Both the position numbers and the translations under genes were made by a program. DNA of 64,000 nucleotides from Batillaria attramentaria. Its lineage: Eukaryota; Mollusca; Gastropoda; Batillariidae. Shown in pieces: positions 12,258 through 26,055 of the stretch. The notes under the pieces are model-generated. The model ran no database searches and was not told the DNA's origin. It was given only the letters and a program-made list of their open reading frames with translations. Location of the stretch: the NCBI GenBank assembly GCA_018292915.2, contig JACVVK020000016.1, positions 3,167,001 through 3,231,000 on the forward strand, in the 5' to 3' direction. How positions within the stretch are numbered: the stretch's first letter is position 1; each line of letters starts with the position of its first letter.

Positions 12258-15200
12258 TTTGGAAAGAGGGACAGAGAGAGACCGCACCATTCACGTAAGT
12301 ACTGTTTTCAATTTTTAACTGAGCTAATTTTAACCGGAGCATCGTGATCGCACGGTAAGTGAGAGAGTCAAAATATTCAGTGTCGTGTGCTTGTTCCTAC
12401 CTCTTTCAATTCTGAGCATGCCTGACATGCTCATTGTGTGGCGTCTGTCACACAGACCTGGCTCTGCAGAACGGATGCTGCTAATGAGGCGTTTTGCTGA
12501 AATCCATCATTCGGCATTGTCTGACGGTGTGATTCCTGACTCTGGTCCTTTGTTCACTCGGTCAGCTAGTAGTTGGACATATCTCAGTGTGAAGAAGACT
12601 TACATAGCAGAGTGTAGGGAAACTTGGTCACTGAAAGCTGAGTTGACGTGGACTGCGTACAGCTTGAGTGTTCACTGAGTTTGCGGGAGACAGCTTTTGC
12701 GAGTGAGGTGGACATGGCGACGCTGCACGACTGTTGGGGACCTTGACTGATTTCACTGAGCACGGCAGATGCCACAAACAAAAGTAGGAACGCAAACAAA
12801 AAGAAATATACGTGCCGTTAAAGAATGGATATAACTCCGCCCCGTCGCAGCACAAGGTACATTGTTCACTACAGGCAGACGGACATAATTTTGCCGTCAC
12901 TACAGCAGGTGTAATGTTAGAGTCAGCTTAGAGTGGTGAAAGTATTTTCTTCTCTTTGGCTGCTTCTTTATTTTTTACTGTCATGATAATTGTTACCAAT
13001 GACCTTGTGATTATGACGTCTTGTTGAAGCCAGTAAACGTTCGAGTCTGACCACACGCACGTGATCACCTAACCCTTGCCGAGTGTCGACAACTCGCTAA
13101 CAATTGAAGGGAAGCAACTGCAGTTTTTCCACAATGAACTATAATGCTATGATTCTCATTCTTTTCGTCCATAGTTATTTCCACTGGAGTAATACGGCAA
13201 TATTTATTCTCACTGCATCGTAATAAATATGGTTTTTTTGTTCTTATCACAGAGGTTTCCTTCAGCATGTGGGTGGCGTTCGTCGCCACACTCAATGAAA
13301 TCATTATGAATGCAGCGCTGATAAAGCGGCCGCTTTGAAACTGGCGGCCGACGCCGGGACTCGGTGATATGCTTCCATTTGAGCACACTTGACGAGTCTC
13401 GTAGAGTCAGCGCGGTATTTCTGTGGTAAAGGCATTGGAATGGTTTTACGTGAAGAGTAGTCGTTCTCGATACGAGGGGATATTCCCTACTCTCGGAATG
13501 TCCGCGCCATTTGGAAAGTCGGAAGAAAGTCTTAACAGGTTACAGAGCGGTATTAGCTTCCGGGGCATATACACGTAGTAACGAGTCGGCTAAATATAGT
13601 AGAAAATCTTGCCCCTTTTAAAATGTGTGTGCAGAGTTAAAAATGGCAATCTGGTGCTTTTTGTTGGCTTTGTAAACAAGTTTCGTGCCAGGTAATAGTA
13701 AAATTAGGGGGAAATGAGGCTGGCTTGTGGACTATTTGTATTCATGCGCGGCTGGCACAAGAGCCAGCACTGCCCACACTGCCCAACAGACAACCGTGGC
13801 CGAATGAGGGGGTATGTGCTCGCTGCCAACATTGCCCCAAAAACCCCGGAATATTGGAATTTGTTGAAATTTACTCTACACATGAGTCTATGGCTGCCTG
13901 ATTTTTGTGATTTTTTTGGTTTTTGTTGGTGAATTTTAAAGCACTTCTAGGGTGTCATCTGCAACGTTATGTGTAAGAGGAATATATAGCGTTTTCCTCC
14001 AAATATGCATCTGTGTTACGTAGCCCAACCAGCGACTCTGGTTTGAGGTCGCGATTCGCCTGAGCAATGCACGGGAAGTAATCCATGTAGGAGCTTGAGC
14101 CGAAAAGAGACAAGAGTTACTTCTCTTGGTACGCCAATCACAGTGCACCTGCGGTCTGCGCTGTGCCCGTCTCCGGACGGAGACGTTCGAGCAAAGTCTC
14201 GCCAAACTTATGTCACCATGATGTGCATTTCCATTCGGACACGTCAACTTTGTACATTTCAGGCCTGTTCACTGCTTACCTGTTGCCAATAATTTCGAAC
14301 ACACAGCACATAACAGCTGACAATACGTGCGGTACTGCAGACGGACCGCGACAACACTGTCCGCATGTCAGTTCTTGATTGTTGAGGTCAATCTGTCATT
14401 ACGCACAGCAGAACTTTTTTTTAACGTGTGTACACGTTAATCAAAGTCATGAAGAATGTCCACTGCACAGACTCACAGAAGGCACTCCTTGTCTGTATGT
14501 AGGTGCGAAAATCTTTCTCTGAGATCTCAAAGTTCTTAGCCGTGATTTTAGTTGACCAGGCGGCTGCCGCCGCGGCGTCAGGGGGAAAAAAAGGCTTGTC
14601 ATTTTAGTAAAGTCCTTCCGATTTAAAACTTAGAATTTTTGCTTAGATAGAGAATTTTTGCATAGATAGAATCTAGTCTTGCTTTAACCAAAAGCATCAC
14701 TCAGTGATCAGTTTTGGGATCCGGCATCAGTGCAGTGAAGGACTTCAAGACTGAAAAATACGAGCATTCTCAGGTGGCTCAGTGGCTACGCACCCTCTAT
14801 TTCCATCAAGAAAAAGAGTGCAAATTGCGAGCATACGAACTTTCGTAAGCTGTAGAGCAAAGTGTATCTGGTTACCAAAATCGATCTCACGTCAGTGTGC
14901 AGACTGTTTACACCCCGTCTCAGCTGCTGCAGTCACCGATTTCAAAACACTGTCACGGGGCCCGCTGCTAACTCATGCTCAGTGAAGATGGCGCGGAAAA
15001 ACGAAAGTGCAATAATAGTAATACATGTATTATCTGGCTTATCGATTTTCTGGTTAACAGAACACAGCTTGTGAAATTCCAAAATTCTGCTTCTAGTTCC
15101 AAAACTACACACACCGGGGCCCCTCAGGGAACGGTCCTCTCGCCGGTTCTTTTCACAATCTATACGGATGATTTCCGGAGCAGTAGCCCTCTTAGTAAAC

Positions 15201-16469
15201 TATACAAATACTCAGATGATTCAGCACTGACAGACTTTTCACAGTCAGACACTCACTTTGAACAGCAGGTGTCTGAACTATGTATCTGGTGCAGGAATAA
15301 TTATCTGGAACTGAATGTGAAGAAAACAAAAGAAATGGTGATTTGCTCTGGAAGGGAGGATGTGAGTGTGAATGACTTGGTGGTTGGAAGCGAGACTGTG
15401 GAGCGTGTGAGTGAATATAAATACCTGGGAACCATCATTGATGATAAATTGAATTTTGAGTCAAACACTACAGCTATTGTTAAGAAATGTAACCAACGAC
15501 TGTTTTGTATGTACAGACTACGCTCTTTTCAAGTTAGCTCTGAAACTCTGCAGATCTTTTATCGCAGTTTTATTGAATCTGTTCTGACTTTCTCTTTTCT
15601 GTGCTGGTTTGGCACTCTGACTGTAAAAAACAAAAGTAAGCTGAACTGCATTGTCAATAGAGGCAGCAAGGTTGTGGGTGAAAGGCAAGCAAGTCTGAGT
15701 GTGTTGTATGAGAAAAGAATGGTGAGAAAAGGTTTTAGTATTATGAATGATTCTGGCCACATTTTATCTCAGTATTACAGTGTATCAGAAATTACCATCA
15801 GGCCGACGGCTTAGAGCCTTTACTGCCAAGAAACTCAAAACAATGAATAGCTTTGTACCAATGTCTATTAGGCTAATGAATAAGCAGATGTAGGGTTGTG
15901 TGGTAGGCTTGTTGATGCTGATGTGATATTTCTTAAATTCTAATTAGACGTGTTGTTTCTTGCTGGGTGTCAGCTGGCGTTGACTGTGATAGAGTTATAT
16001 GTGCACCTCTGCTGTTGTGCTGCTGATGTGAAATGATGTGGGTGTAGTGTTGTAATTTATTCATAGTACTGCAACATTGTGATAGATTTTTAGATACGAG
16101 TGTACGAACATGTAAATAGGTGGAATGAGTGTGCATGGCCGTATGAGTGAGTGTTTGGCATGTTTTATGTTTTTATGAGAGACCACAAAACAATGTTCCT
16201 CTTTTGGAAATTTAATAAATGTCTTATGTCTTATGTAATGATAATAATAATGGGTATTATACTTGCGCTTTACTCAATTTCCCGGCCACACACAGCGCCG
16301 TGATCTGAATCCAGCGCGTGTGCTCACACGCATTCTCTCACACAGGACATCATTACAATCACTTGGTGCTGACGTACCTCAGTTCAAACGTTCGACGATG
16401 CCGTTTGCTCTCAAATGAAAGAGCAGGTTGCTTTACGTTTTTCTTTCTTTTTCTTTTTTTCTTTTTTTC

Positions 16470-16545
<76 letters not shown>

Positions 16546-18128
16546 CCGGCTGGCCTGAAGGTTGCAAAAGTCATCCCCCTTCCCAAACAAGAGACTTAAC
16601 AGACCCCAACAAATTTCGACCCATTTCCCTTTTGTCAGTCCTTTCCAAACCTTTTTTTTTTTTAAACTTGAACACACCCATAAACACGCACAGGTCTTCC
16701 TTGAAGAACACAGTCTTCTCCTTTCCGTCCGAAGCACTCCTGTCACTCAGCATTGGTTCATCTGACTGACAGGTGGCTCAGTGCCATAAACAATTCTAAA
16801 ATGACGAGAGCTGTCTTCCTGGATCTGAGCAAGGCTTTTGACCTAGTGAACCATAAACTTCTCTTAGAAAAGTTGTCAGCTTATCATTTTAGTGATAAAA
16901 CAGTCGCCTTCTTTGAATCTTACCTGGAACGGCGAACTCAACATGTTTTTTTTTTTTTAAATCTTCAGAAGGTGAAATACAGCATGGGGTACCCAAGGAT
17001 CCATACTTGGACCTTTATTATATTCTGTATTTATAAACGACTTGCCGTTACATATAACTCAACCAAACACCACTTGTGCTGATTGATGTTTCAGATTCAA
17101 ATGTTGCATCCATCAACCAGTCTTTACAACAAGGCCTACACGATGTTTCCAAATGGTGCAACAATAACTGTATGAAACTGTATGATAATCCATCTAAAAC
17201 TAAATGCATGTTAATAACCACAGACAGAAACACCAACTGAATCCGCCCCCATTACAACTTTGCCTTGGCTCTCATCATATTGAACAAGTTCATGTACACC
17301 GTGTGCTGGGGATCACAGTGGATGATCAGCTGAGCTGGCAAGCGCATATAAATAATACGTGTAAAGTGTTGTCAAAAAATCTGTTTCTACTATCCAAACT
17401 TAAATACTTTACCGATGAACCCACAAGAAAACTATTTTACAATGCACATATTCAGCCACACACAGATTACGCGTCCACTGTTTGGGACGGCTGTAGTGAG
17501 GCAAACTTTAAAAGAAGAAATTCGCTCCACAGAAGAGCTATTGAACTGATCATAGACAAAAGCATGTGCTCACTTAGCACCGATGACAAATTTAAATCAT
17601 TGGGTATCCTGCCCTTACGGAAACAACTCAGACTGAACAAAATGATACTGATGCAAAAAATAAAATTGTCAAAAAAAACCCCGCATATCTCGCTAGTCTA
17701 TTCACGCACTCTCAAGTGCCATACCGAACACTGAGAAACGATTTCGTGGTGCCGAAGCCTCGTGTAGATATTTTCAAAACCTTCCTCTCTTACTCAGGGG
17801 CACACGCATGGAATACCCTTCCAAAAGACATTACATCAGCACCCTCGCTTGGATCTTTCAAGGCCAAACTAATAAAACATCTGGTGGACAGCTCGTAATG
17901 GGCTTGACAATACATGTACCCTGTATGATTTTGTATTTGGGGCACAGAATATCCCAATACCTATTCACATCACGTGTTGTTGTTGTTTTGTTAGTTTTTC
18001 TTTTAAAACTGTAAAAACATCTCAAGCTTTATTTGCATTGCTCACTTATCACATCCTTTGTTTTTCCCCCTATTGTTCTTTATTGATCAGTTTTTAGTAT
18101 TTCTTGCTATATGTATGTAGTAGCATGG

Positions 18129-18201
<73 letters not shown>

Positions 18202-18288
18202 CTACTTAGTTCGAGCTTATTTTATATAGCAAGGACAAGATGTGAGACAGGTCTGCGTACCTAATCTTTTATTCTTGTAAAATAACGT

Positions 18289-18366
<78 letters not shown>

Positions 18367-20614
18367 ACACAGGTCTGTGAAATCTGAGCATGGCACATGT
18401 CTGACCACTGTTCAATTTTAAGTGAGTTTTTTCAACAGCAACAACAACAACAGAGGCGGAGGGTATGGGGGAGAAAGGGGGAAATATAGCACTTCCACAC
18501 AGGCACTCGCAGATTGTCACTACTTAAAAATAAAACCGTATTTTCATGTGTCATGCGGATCGCAAACACCGCCTCTCTACTCATATGTGGGGTTTGCAAT
18601 CGACATCAGTGACACACGACAATCCGATTTTATATTTAAATAGTGACAGTCTACAAGTGCCTGTGCACTTCCGTGTTTCCAAACAGGAGCACTTCGAGTT
18701 CGTTTGCTTTTTTGTCTAAATTTCCTTGGAGTTGTATTTTTTTTCTGTCAAATGAGAAAACTGATACACGACAGGTCGATAACAGGCTGCGGCGTGAAAA
18801 TAACACTACCAAACATACGGCACGTCACTGCCACAACCGGTAATACGGGAAGAGACTGCAGTGGAATCGTAAGGTGATATTCTCGGGCGATTGTCGACCT
18901 GGTCATGCGTCCCATGCCTTGAATAATAACATCGTTTCTGTCCAAAGTGCACCTGATGTTGCAGCGTTTATCGTTCCCAGGGAACAGAGATAAATCCGAC
19001 CCGCAGAAAAAAGGAAATTTGATACGGCGAATAGCTGGATGAGGATGAAAAGAACAAGCGTTATATGAGAATAAACCGTCTGCCGCGAGATGGTGTTTCC
19101 TGTATGGGAAAGGTGTCGGATATCATGATGTATTCTGTTGAACCAGGGACCCTTGATACAGAGGTTTGGAACATGAATTTCGTTATCACCGTGCTATCGG
19201 TGTGCAGCTTGAACTGCTGAGTTGATGTGCTCGTCTACTGACCCCTACTGGAGAAATGTCGTGTTGACATCAGTGACACGAAGACGTGTGATTAGTATGT
19301 CAGTTATCGATCGCAAGGTCCCCTGTCCAAGGCAGCACCGAAAGGGGGCTAACCTTTTGTAAAGGAAGGGGGCTAACCTTTCGTAGTAACCTTTCCACAA
19401 ATTGCTGATTAGGGACGTAAATAAGTCACTGGCCCAGAAGCCGCCATCGAATGCAAATAAGACAGTGGTAACAGGAGCTGGGTGGATTTTAGGAGGTTTT
19501 ACATTTTTTAGCCGTTTTACTTCTGTCTTTTTTTTCCAAATGATAATTTGCAAGATGCCGGGAAAGATTTTTAACCTGTTGGGATTTGAACCTGGGACCT
19601 TCTGACGGTGAGACCGACATAGAACCATATTATTGGGGCGGTCGGTGGTCTAGTGGTTAAGAGACTTGTCACCAATGCGAGAGGTCAGAGGTTCGAGTCC
19701 CATTCGGGGCGAAGAATTTTTCCTTCTCGTATGTAGCACCGATCATTCGGGCCGATCGTCGGGGGTTCTCTCCGGGTACTCCGGCTTCCTCCCTCTCTGC
19801 TTTGGAAATGTTCAGCCCACCAGATTTGAAAAATAAATGCAATTCTAAATTCCGAAATTTTAATAGCTGAGCTGACCCGACCCTTCGCACCACGTGATTG
19901 TAATGTGTTTATGTCCAGTATGTGAGAGGATGCGTGTGATTCACGTGAGCGTGCGTGCTGGGTTCAGTTCGCGGCGCTTTGAGCCGATTCATGAAATTGG
20001 GAAAAGCGCCTATACAAAACTATTATTATTAGTAGTAGTAGTAGTATCCTGTTCCCCTGGAGTAGCAGTTACTTACTGTTCCTACCCTTATAGCTCATGT
20101 AGCAATTTTATTAACGCCTATTGAAGAAAAACTTGTTTTGCCGCCTTGGTTCCAACGGGCTGAACTATACTGAAACATGGTCAGAGAAAACACGTATCGC
20201 TTGAATCTGATAGGAAGCCGACAGTTCAGTTGTGGAAAGCCAGGGTAAACGTATAGCTGAAGACTCCGTCTGATTATGGATCTGTCTGGTGACACCGAAA
20301 GACACGTTCGATTTCTTAAGGATCGAAGGACAATGGCATTTCCATATAGACTTCATTTTTTGTCGCATTTGTGGACACCGCCAATGTGAAGACCACCAGT
20401 GCATGCATTGGATTTTATCTAGTCGTTAAGGGTCCGGTGGACATGACTTTTGTTGGGTATTTCTTTTTCTGATCGAGTCAAAATCATGTGCAGACTCGTT
20501 CACGGTGCCAGACTCGCCCTCGTGTACAAAGGCACGCACGATATCAAGCACAAACGGGAGGGATCACGGAACGGAAAACAAGCCTTGCGCACACCATGCA
20601 TGCAGGGGGATTGG

Positions 20615-20696
<82 letters not shown>

Positions 20697-23349
20697 GGGG
20701 GGGTGTTCTGATTCGTATTCATGATTTCTAACACAACCATGTAAATCTCGTATAGAACTCTTCAGTTCGTGGACCACTTTCACGTAAAATTTCAAACAGA
20801 AGGACGACGACGAACAAACAACCAGTACATTTTGCTGGCGGTCTCAAGAACTAGTAATACTGTACTCAAGTTATTCATGTACCTACTGCACTGCTGTTGA
20901 ACCATTCCGGTGACTCACTCAACTGTTTATGTCCAACAGAAACGTCTACACACAGATATCTGCGTAAAAGAGCACGAAGAACATGGTGACGGTCCGCGCT
21001 TAGTCACAGTTATGACATCAACATAGATCCAGAAATATCTTAGAGCGTCTGATGAATTGTTTCCCTTGAGGCTTTGATAGGTCAGATTGGTAAACCTGCC
21101 ACAAGGCACTGAGTCTGTCCGTACAGTCTTCAGATTCAGTTTGTGTCTCTCGGTCATTGAAGAGCAATGGAAGTTTTGTGTACAGGGCAGTTAATGCGGC
21201 GCAGTTCGTTGCTTCATTGCGTATCAGTATATAGTACATAGTAATTCATGTACACTAAACACCATGGCTTTTGTTTCAGCAGACGTAATGCAGGTGCAGA
21301 GTCCGCCGTTGTCACTTCCCCATCACCTTAATATTTTTCAGCTAAGTCTAATTATGTAACACCTGGACACAGGCAAAACTGAGAAGTGGTCCCGCGCCAT
21401 TAACTTGAAATCGTTCTTTAATTATTCACCCCTCCTCTTAATGTTTACATTCGATTTTGTATAAATGTATTTTCTATTACTTCCTTTCAAATTTTAGTTG
21501 CCTTTGGTAACTGTAGTATGAAGGTATAGTTCGCGGACATGGACATGCAGTTTAACTTTCTGAAGTTGCCACCGTGGAGGTGTGCATGTTTGTTTTGTTA
21601 GTTTGTTTTTTGGTAGTACTCCCTGCTATAAGTGTTGTCACAGGCAGATTATTCCCTTTTAATCACAAGTTACAAAGGTGTTTGTTTTTTTGTTTTTTGG
21701 TTTTTTTTATAACCTCAATCTCCTCGGAGCGCATAGCCCCACCTTCTCGCCCAGAAGATAATTAAGCTCGTGCGTGAAGTTGTTGGCCTGTGGTTGATGC
21801 TACAGGGCAACCACGACCATGCAAGACCGGCGTTGTTATGCCAGATCTCTCTCCTTCGGCTGTGCCTTGAGGTGCTTGTTTACCAATACTGAATTCCGCG
21901 AAAGCATGGAACTAGAAAACAGGAGAAGTTCATCAAGAAGTAAAGCTGGGATGGGCAGCTGTCAGTAATTAGTACGAGAATGGTTACCACTGCTTCCTTG
22001 TGTTGTCGTGACAAGAGTGGGTGGCCTTTCTTTAAACGGGCTAATTCCATATTTGCTAAGCAAACTTATCTTTTGGAACAGTGCGCCTGTGCGCACGAAA
22101 TACTCACTCGATGATTAGTACAGCTCTTAATGCGATACAATGATGTTAACACTTTGCGCAAGCGGTCGAACATTCAAATTCTACTGCTGTTGTTACACTA
22201 CTGGGGCGCTCGGTGTGGTCATCGAATACGCTTGTCTTGGCTCAGCGCTGTCCCTGCCCAGGTGTCAAAAGTGGTGGACATGTCAGGGCGACGTGTGAGC
22301 AATAAACATGGTAGCGTTAGCCCCTTTCAACGCTCTGTTCAGTCAAGATTTAGGTTTCACAGAACAGTTTGCAGAACACTTTCCCTTGTGACGTGCGCTT
22401 GTTCGCTTAGTGATACATACAGGTCTGATTGCAATATACCGGCCGACGTCTTCTGGCCGGCTCTCGGACTTCAGTGAAACGTTCCAATAGTCTGCCAGCC
22501 AGTTAGTGACAGCAACACTGTAACGGACGCAGGCCCCGTTTTTCCCTTTGCCTTTAACCTTGTGTCGGCTCAGTACCAGCCTGTGCAGGTGTGTAAGTGG
22601 TGCGATTTTAAATATTCCAGAACGGTCTTTTAGTCAGATATCTCGAAAGATGGGCCTCTAAACAATTTTCAGCTTTATTGCGTGTTAGGTTTAGTTTTAT
22701 GATTCATGTTTACTAAATTACAGGATGCCCAAATGATGGTGGCGGTGGTGGTGGTTACTGGTGACATTATTGTCGTCGTCGGTTTTTTGACTCACATGTG
22801 TAAGAAACCGAGTCTGTGTAATAACCCGCCGTCGACTGTCGGTCGTCAGTCTGTCTGTCTGGGGTACACCTTAATAATCACTTTTTCTCAGGAACTATAA
22901 ATAGTAGAAACACCAAACTTAGCACAATAGTAGTTTGTGACAAGTCCGTTTGAAGCGTATCATTAATTTTGGGGCGGTCGGTGGTCTAGTGGTTAAGAGA
23001 CTTGTCACCAATGCGAGAGGTGGGGGGTTCGAGTCCCACTCGGGGCAAAGAATTTTTCGTTCTCGTATGTGGCACCGTTCATTCGGGCCGATCGTCGGGG
23101 GTTCTCTCCGGGTACTCCGGCTTCCTCCCCCTCTGCTTTGGAAATGTTCAGCCCACCAAATTTGAAAAATAAATGTAATTTTAAATTCCGAAATTTAAAT
23201 AGCTGAGCTGACCCTTCGCACCATGTGATTGTAATATGTTTATGTCCAGTGTGTGGGAGAATGCGTGTGATTCACGTGAGCGTGCGTGTTGGGTTCAGTT
23301 CGCGGCGCTTTGAGTCGATTCGTGAAATTGGGTAAAGCGCCTATACAAT

Positions 23350-23380
<31 letters not shown>

Positions 23381-23861
23381 TTGGAATGACCTTAATTGAA
23401 GGTCAAGACCGTACTAGATGAAGTAAGTTTAAACTTGATGTTTCAGAAACACATTAGCATTTGTTGGGAAATGCTAAAGAGTGCAAACAAAAACATCAGT
23501 TTCTTGATGAACTATTTCCACGTCTTGATCATCACATATTTTATTCAATTATCAGCATTTGTTATCAACAATAATTTAAAAGAAAAAAAATGCCAGTGTT
23601 CTCATCTGTTCGTCCAAACCATCCCAAATTGTCAGCAATGGAATGGAATCAGATAACAGTTTCCCATTTTGGTTTAAACAAGTTTATTGCAATACAGTTT
23701 GTTCAAAATAAATAAACAATTTCTGAGCATGAACAAGCTGGGTTTATAGTAATGCTCAGGGGTCAACAAACAAGTGCATGTTAACGGTATTGCAATGGCG
23801 GTAATTATAATAAATTAGAGCTAAGAGAGAGAGAGAGAGAGGGGGGGGGGGTCTAAGGGTA

Positions 23862-23928
<67 letters not shown>

Positions 23929-25997
23929 CTCCCCTGGGCTGCGCTAGGCTCTGTCAAGGAAGTAACGTTTAACTAAAACCTAAAAACGTGCTGCACGAAT
24001 TATAAAACATTAAAGAAGATAGTTTCCCATTTTAAGTTTTAAGCTACAGCATGTTGCAGATTTTTCTACTGACAGTTTCTTGTGTTTGAAGTGACAACAG
24101 GCGTGAGTCAATAAAGGCTTTTGTCGTTTCAGTTGTTTTGTTGTTTGTTAGTTGTTGTTATGTGCGGGAGGGGGGGGGGGCGGAATTTCTTTAGTAAACA
24201 TGCTTGCTCCGTAGCCGTAGATGTTTCTGACTGCTGTCAGACCCCATGTCCTGAAGCTGTGTACACTGTAAGTTAGTCAGTGATGTCACCAAGCTGACGG
24301 CATCACCGTTCGCCCTCTGGCGGCTCCCGTAGACATTACTTCGCTGTTCCGTCTGCAGCCTACAGCTGGCAATAAAACGTTGCTTGGTCTGAGTAAACGG
24401 CGCTCAGCAGAATGATAAACCCATCGTACGTATAGAAGGAGAGAACGGCTTAGTTCTATTTTACATGTATGATAGGTTTGCATTGTTCTTACTGATAATA
24501 TTGTTACATTGTTTCAGTCATGGAGTGTTGAAGGAAACTTCCCCATTGTGAGACATTCAGGTTCGCATTTGTATTCTTTTAATTTTTTGGGGGGAGACAT
24601 AATGGTAGCAAGCGGCTTATTGTTGTGTTCCTGATATAGCTTGTGAATTAAATATTCAGTTTGATCGAAAAAGGGGGTTTCGAGTAAGAGCAAAAATCAG
24701 TGGCGACCCAGGTGTTACAATGTCCAGCGCCCATTAATTCCGAAAAATACAGACTTTTTTCTCGGTGCGTGCGTTTCGGGTTTGTTTTTTTTTTTTTTTT
24801 TTTGGGGGGGGGGGGGTGCATCCTACGCAACTGCCACATTGCTGGTGACACAGGAAGAAATGGAAAGGACAAGTTCAGAAGTATTCCGTGCCAGTGAGGC
24901 CTCATGTGTCACTGGATCCGGCGTTTGTATGCAACTGTACATATAGTCCCAGCAAGCAGGTTGTGTTAAAAGCTGGTACAGTTTTTTTCCCCCCGAAGCC
25001 TGCATAAAAAGTAAGTACTTTGGACAGTGGGTGGAGATGCCGTAGTGAAATGCTTGTTCTGATACAGTTATCAGGCTGTCGTTTGTTATCTGTTTGAGTT
25101 CAAGTCAGGTGGCCATAAATGCAAGCTATACTTCGGTTTCTTCTTTCAAATACATACAGTCGGTGAACGAGGCGGCCATTTGCCGCGCTGCTTGCTGGCT
25201 CCAGCTACCTGGCGGAACTCTTCTCCTTCATATATATGTTTGTGATATGGAAGTACATATGTTCATGTTAAAAACTTCCAAGAAATCATGTTAGACTACA
25301 TAGCTGAGCAGGAGGCCGGGGATCCGTTCACTTGAGCTGCCTCATCCCTGGTTTTACATTCAGTTCCTGGCCGCTCGGTTCCAGTTTAAATGCCAACAAC
25401 CTGATATCTTCAATACATTCGCGCAGTCTCCATCATTTGAGGTCATCACAGTTTGAGAAGGACAAATGAAGTATACCAATCTTTCAAGGCCAGGCCGGGT
25501 CACCTGAATCGATGGATGACGAGAAGTGCATGTTTACTTTACTGTGTGATAACACTCTCCATACAGGTGTATACGATTACCTGGGTCATCAGAAAAGTCG
25601 GGTCGCCCCAGGTTACACACGACAGATCAGTAGCGGGGCAGCATGTTTAAGGTCGTCCACACTGCACTGACATTAAATGTGCATCTGTTTCATGTCGCGC
25701 CCTCGTTCGAGTTCAGGGTCCACATCAGGGTCAGTTCAGGTGAAACGGTGTGGGACAGTTGGCAGAAACATGGATCGGATCGGGTTAGGTTGAAGTCAGG
25801 AACTTAATATATCAACATAATTGCAAGGAAGGCTTCTTCTGGTGCAGTGTCATTTTTGAAATGGTTTATTGTAAAGTTCATTTGGATCTTGGATCTGCTC
25901 TTTCTTTGTACAGATGGTTATAGTTTAACCGACACGTGTATGTACGCATTTTTGTTTTCAGAGTCATAACATGCTGGCCGAATGTAGTCCACTCAGA

Positions 25998-26055
<58 letters not shown>

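Noticed and set aside
19635..19710. A functional tRNA gene
   Set aside because: Boxes A and B are present, but the sequence does not fold as a complete tRNA by eye and continues into a SINE body that recurs at 22971.
20450..20731. Long frames of alternating Cys-Val or Thr-His
   Set aside because: Pure products of the (TG)n/(CA)n microsatellite; the same applies at 6553, 7222, 18217, 54974 and similar places.
22950..23165. A 71-codon frame beginning near the SINE
   Set aside because: It is a translation of the SINE head and body, seen similarly in other copies.
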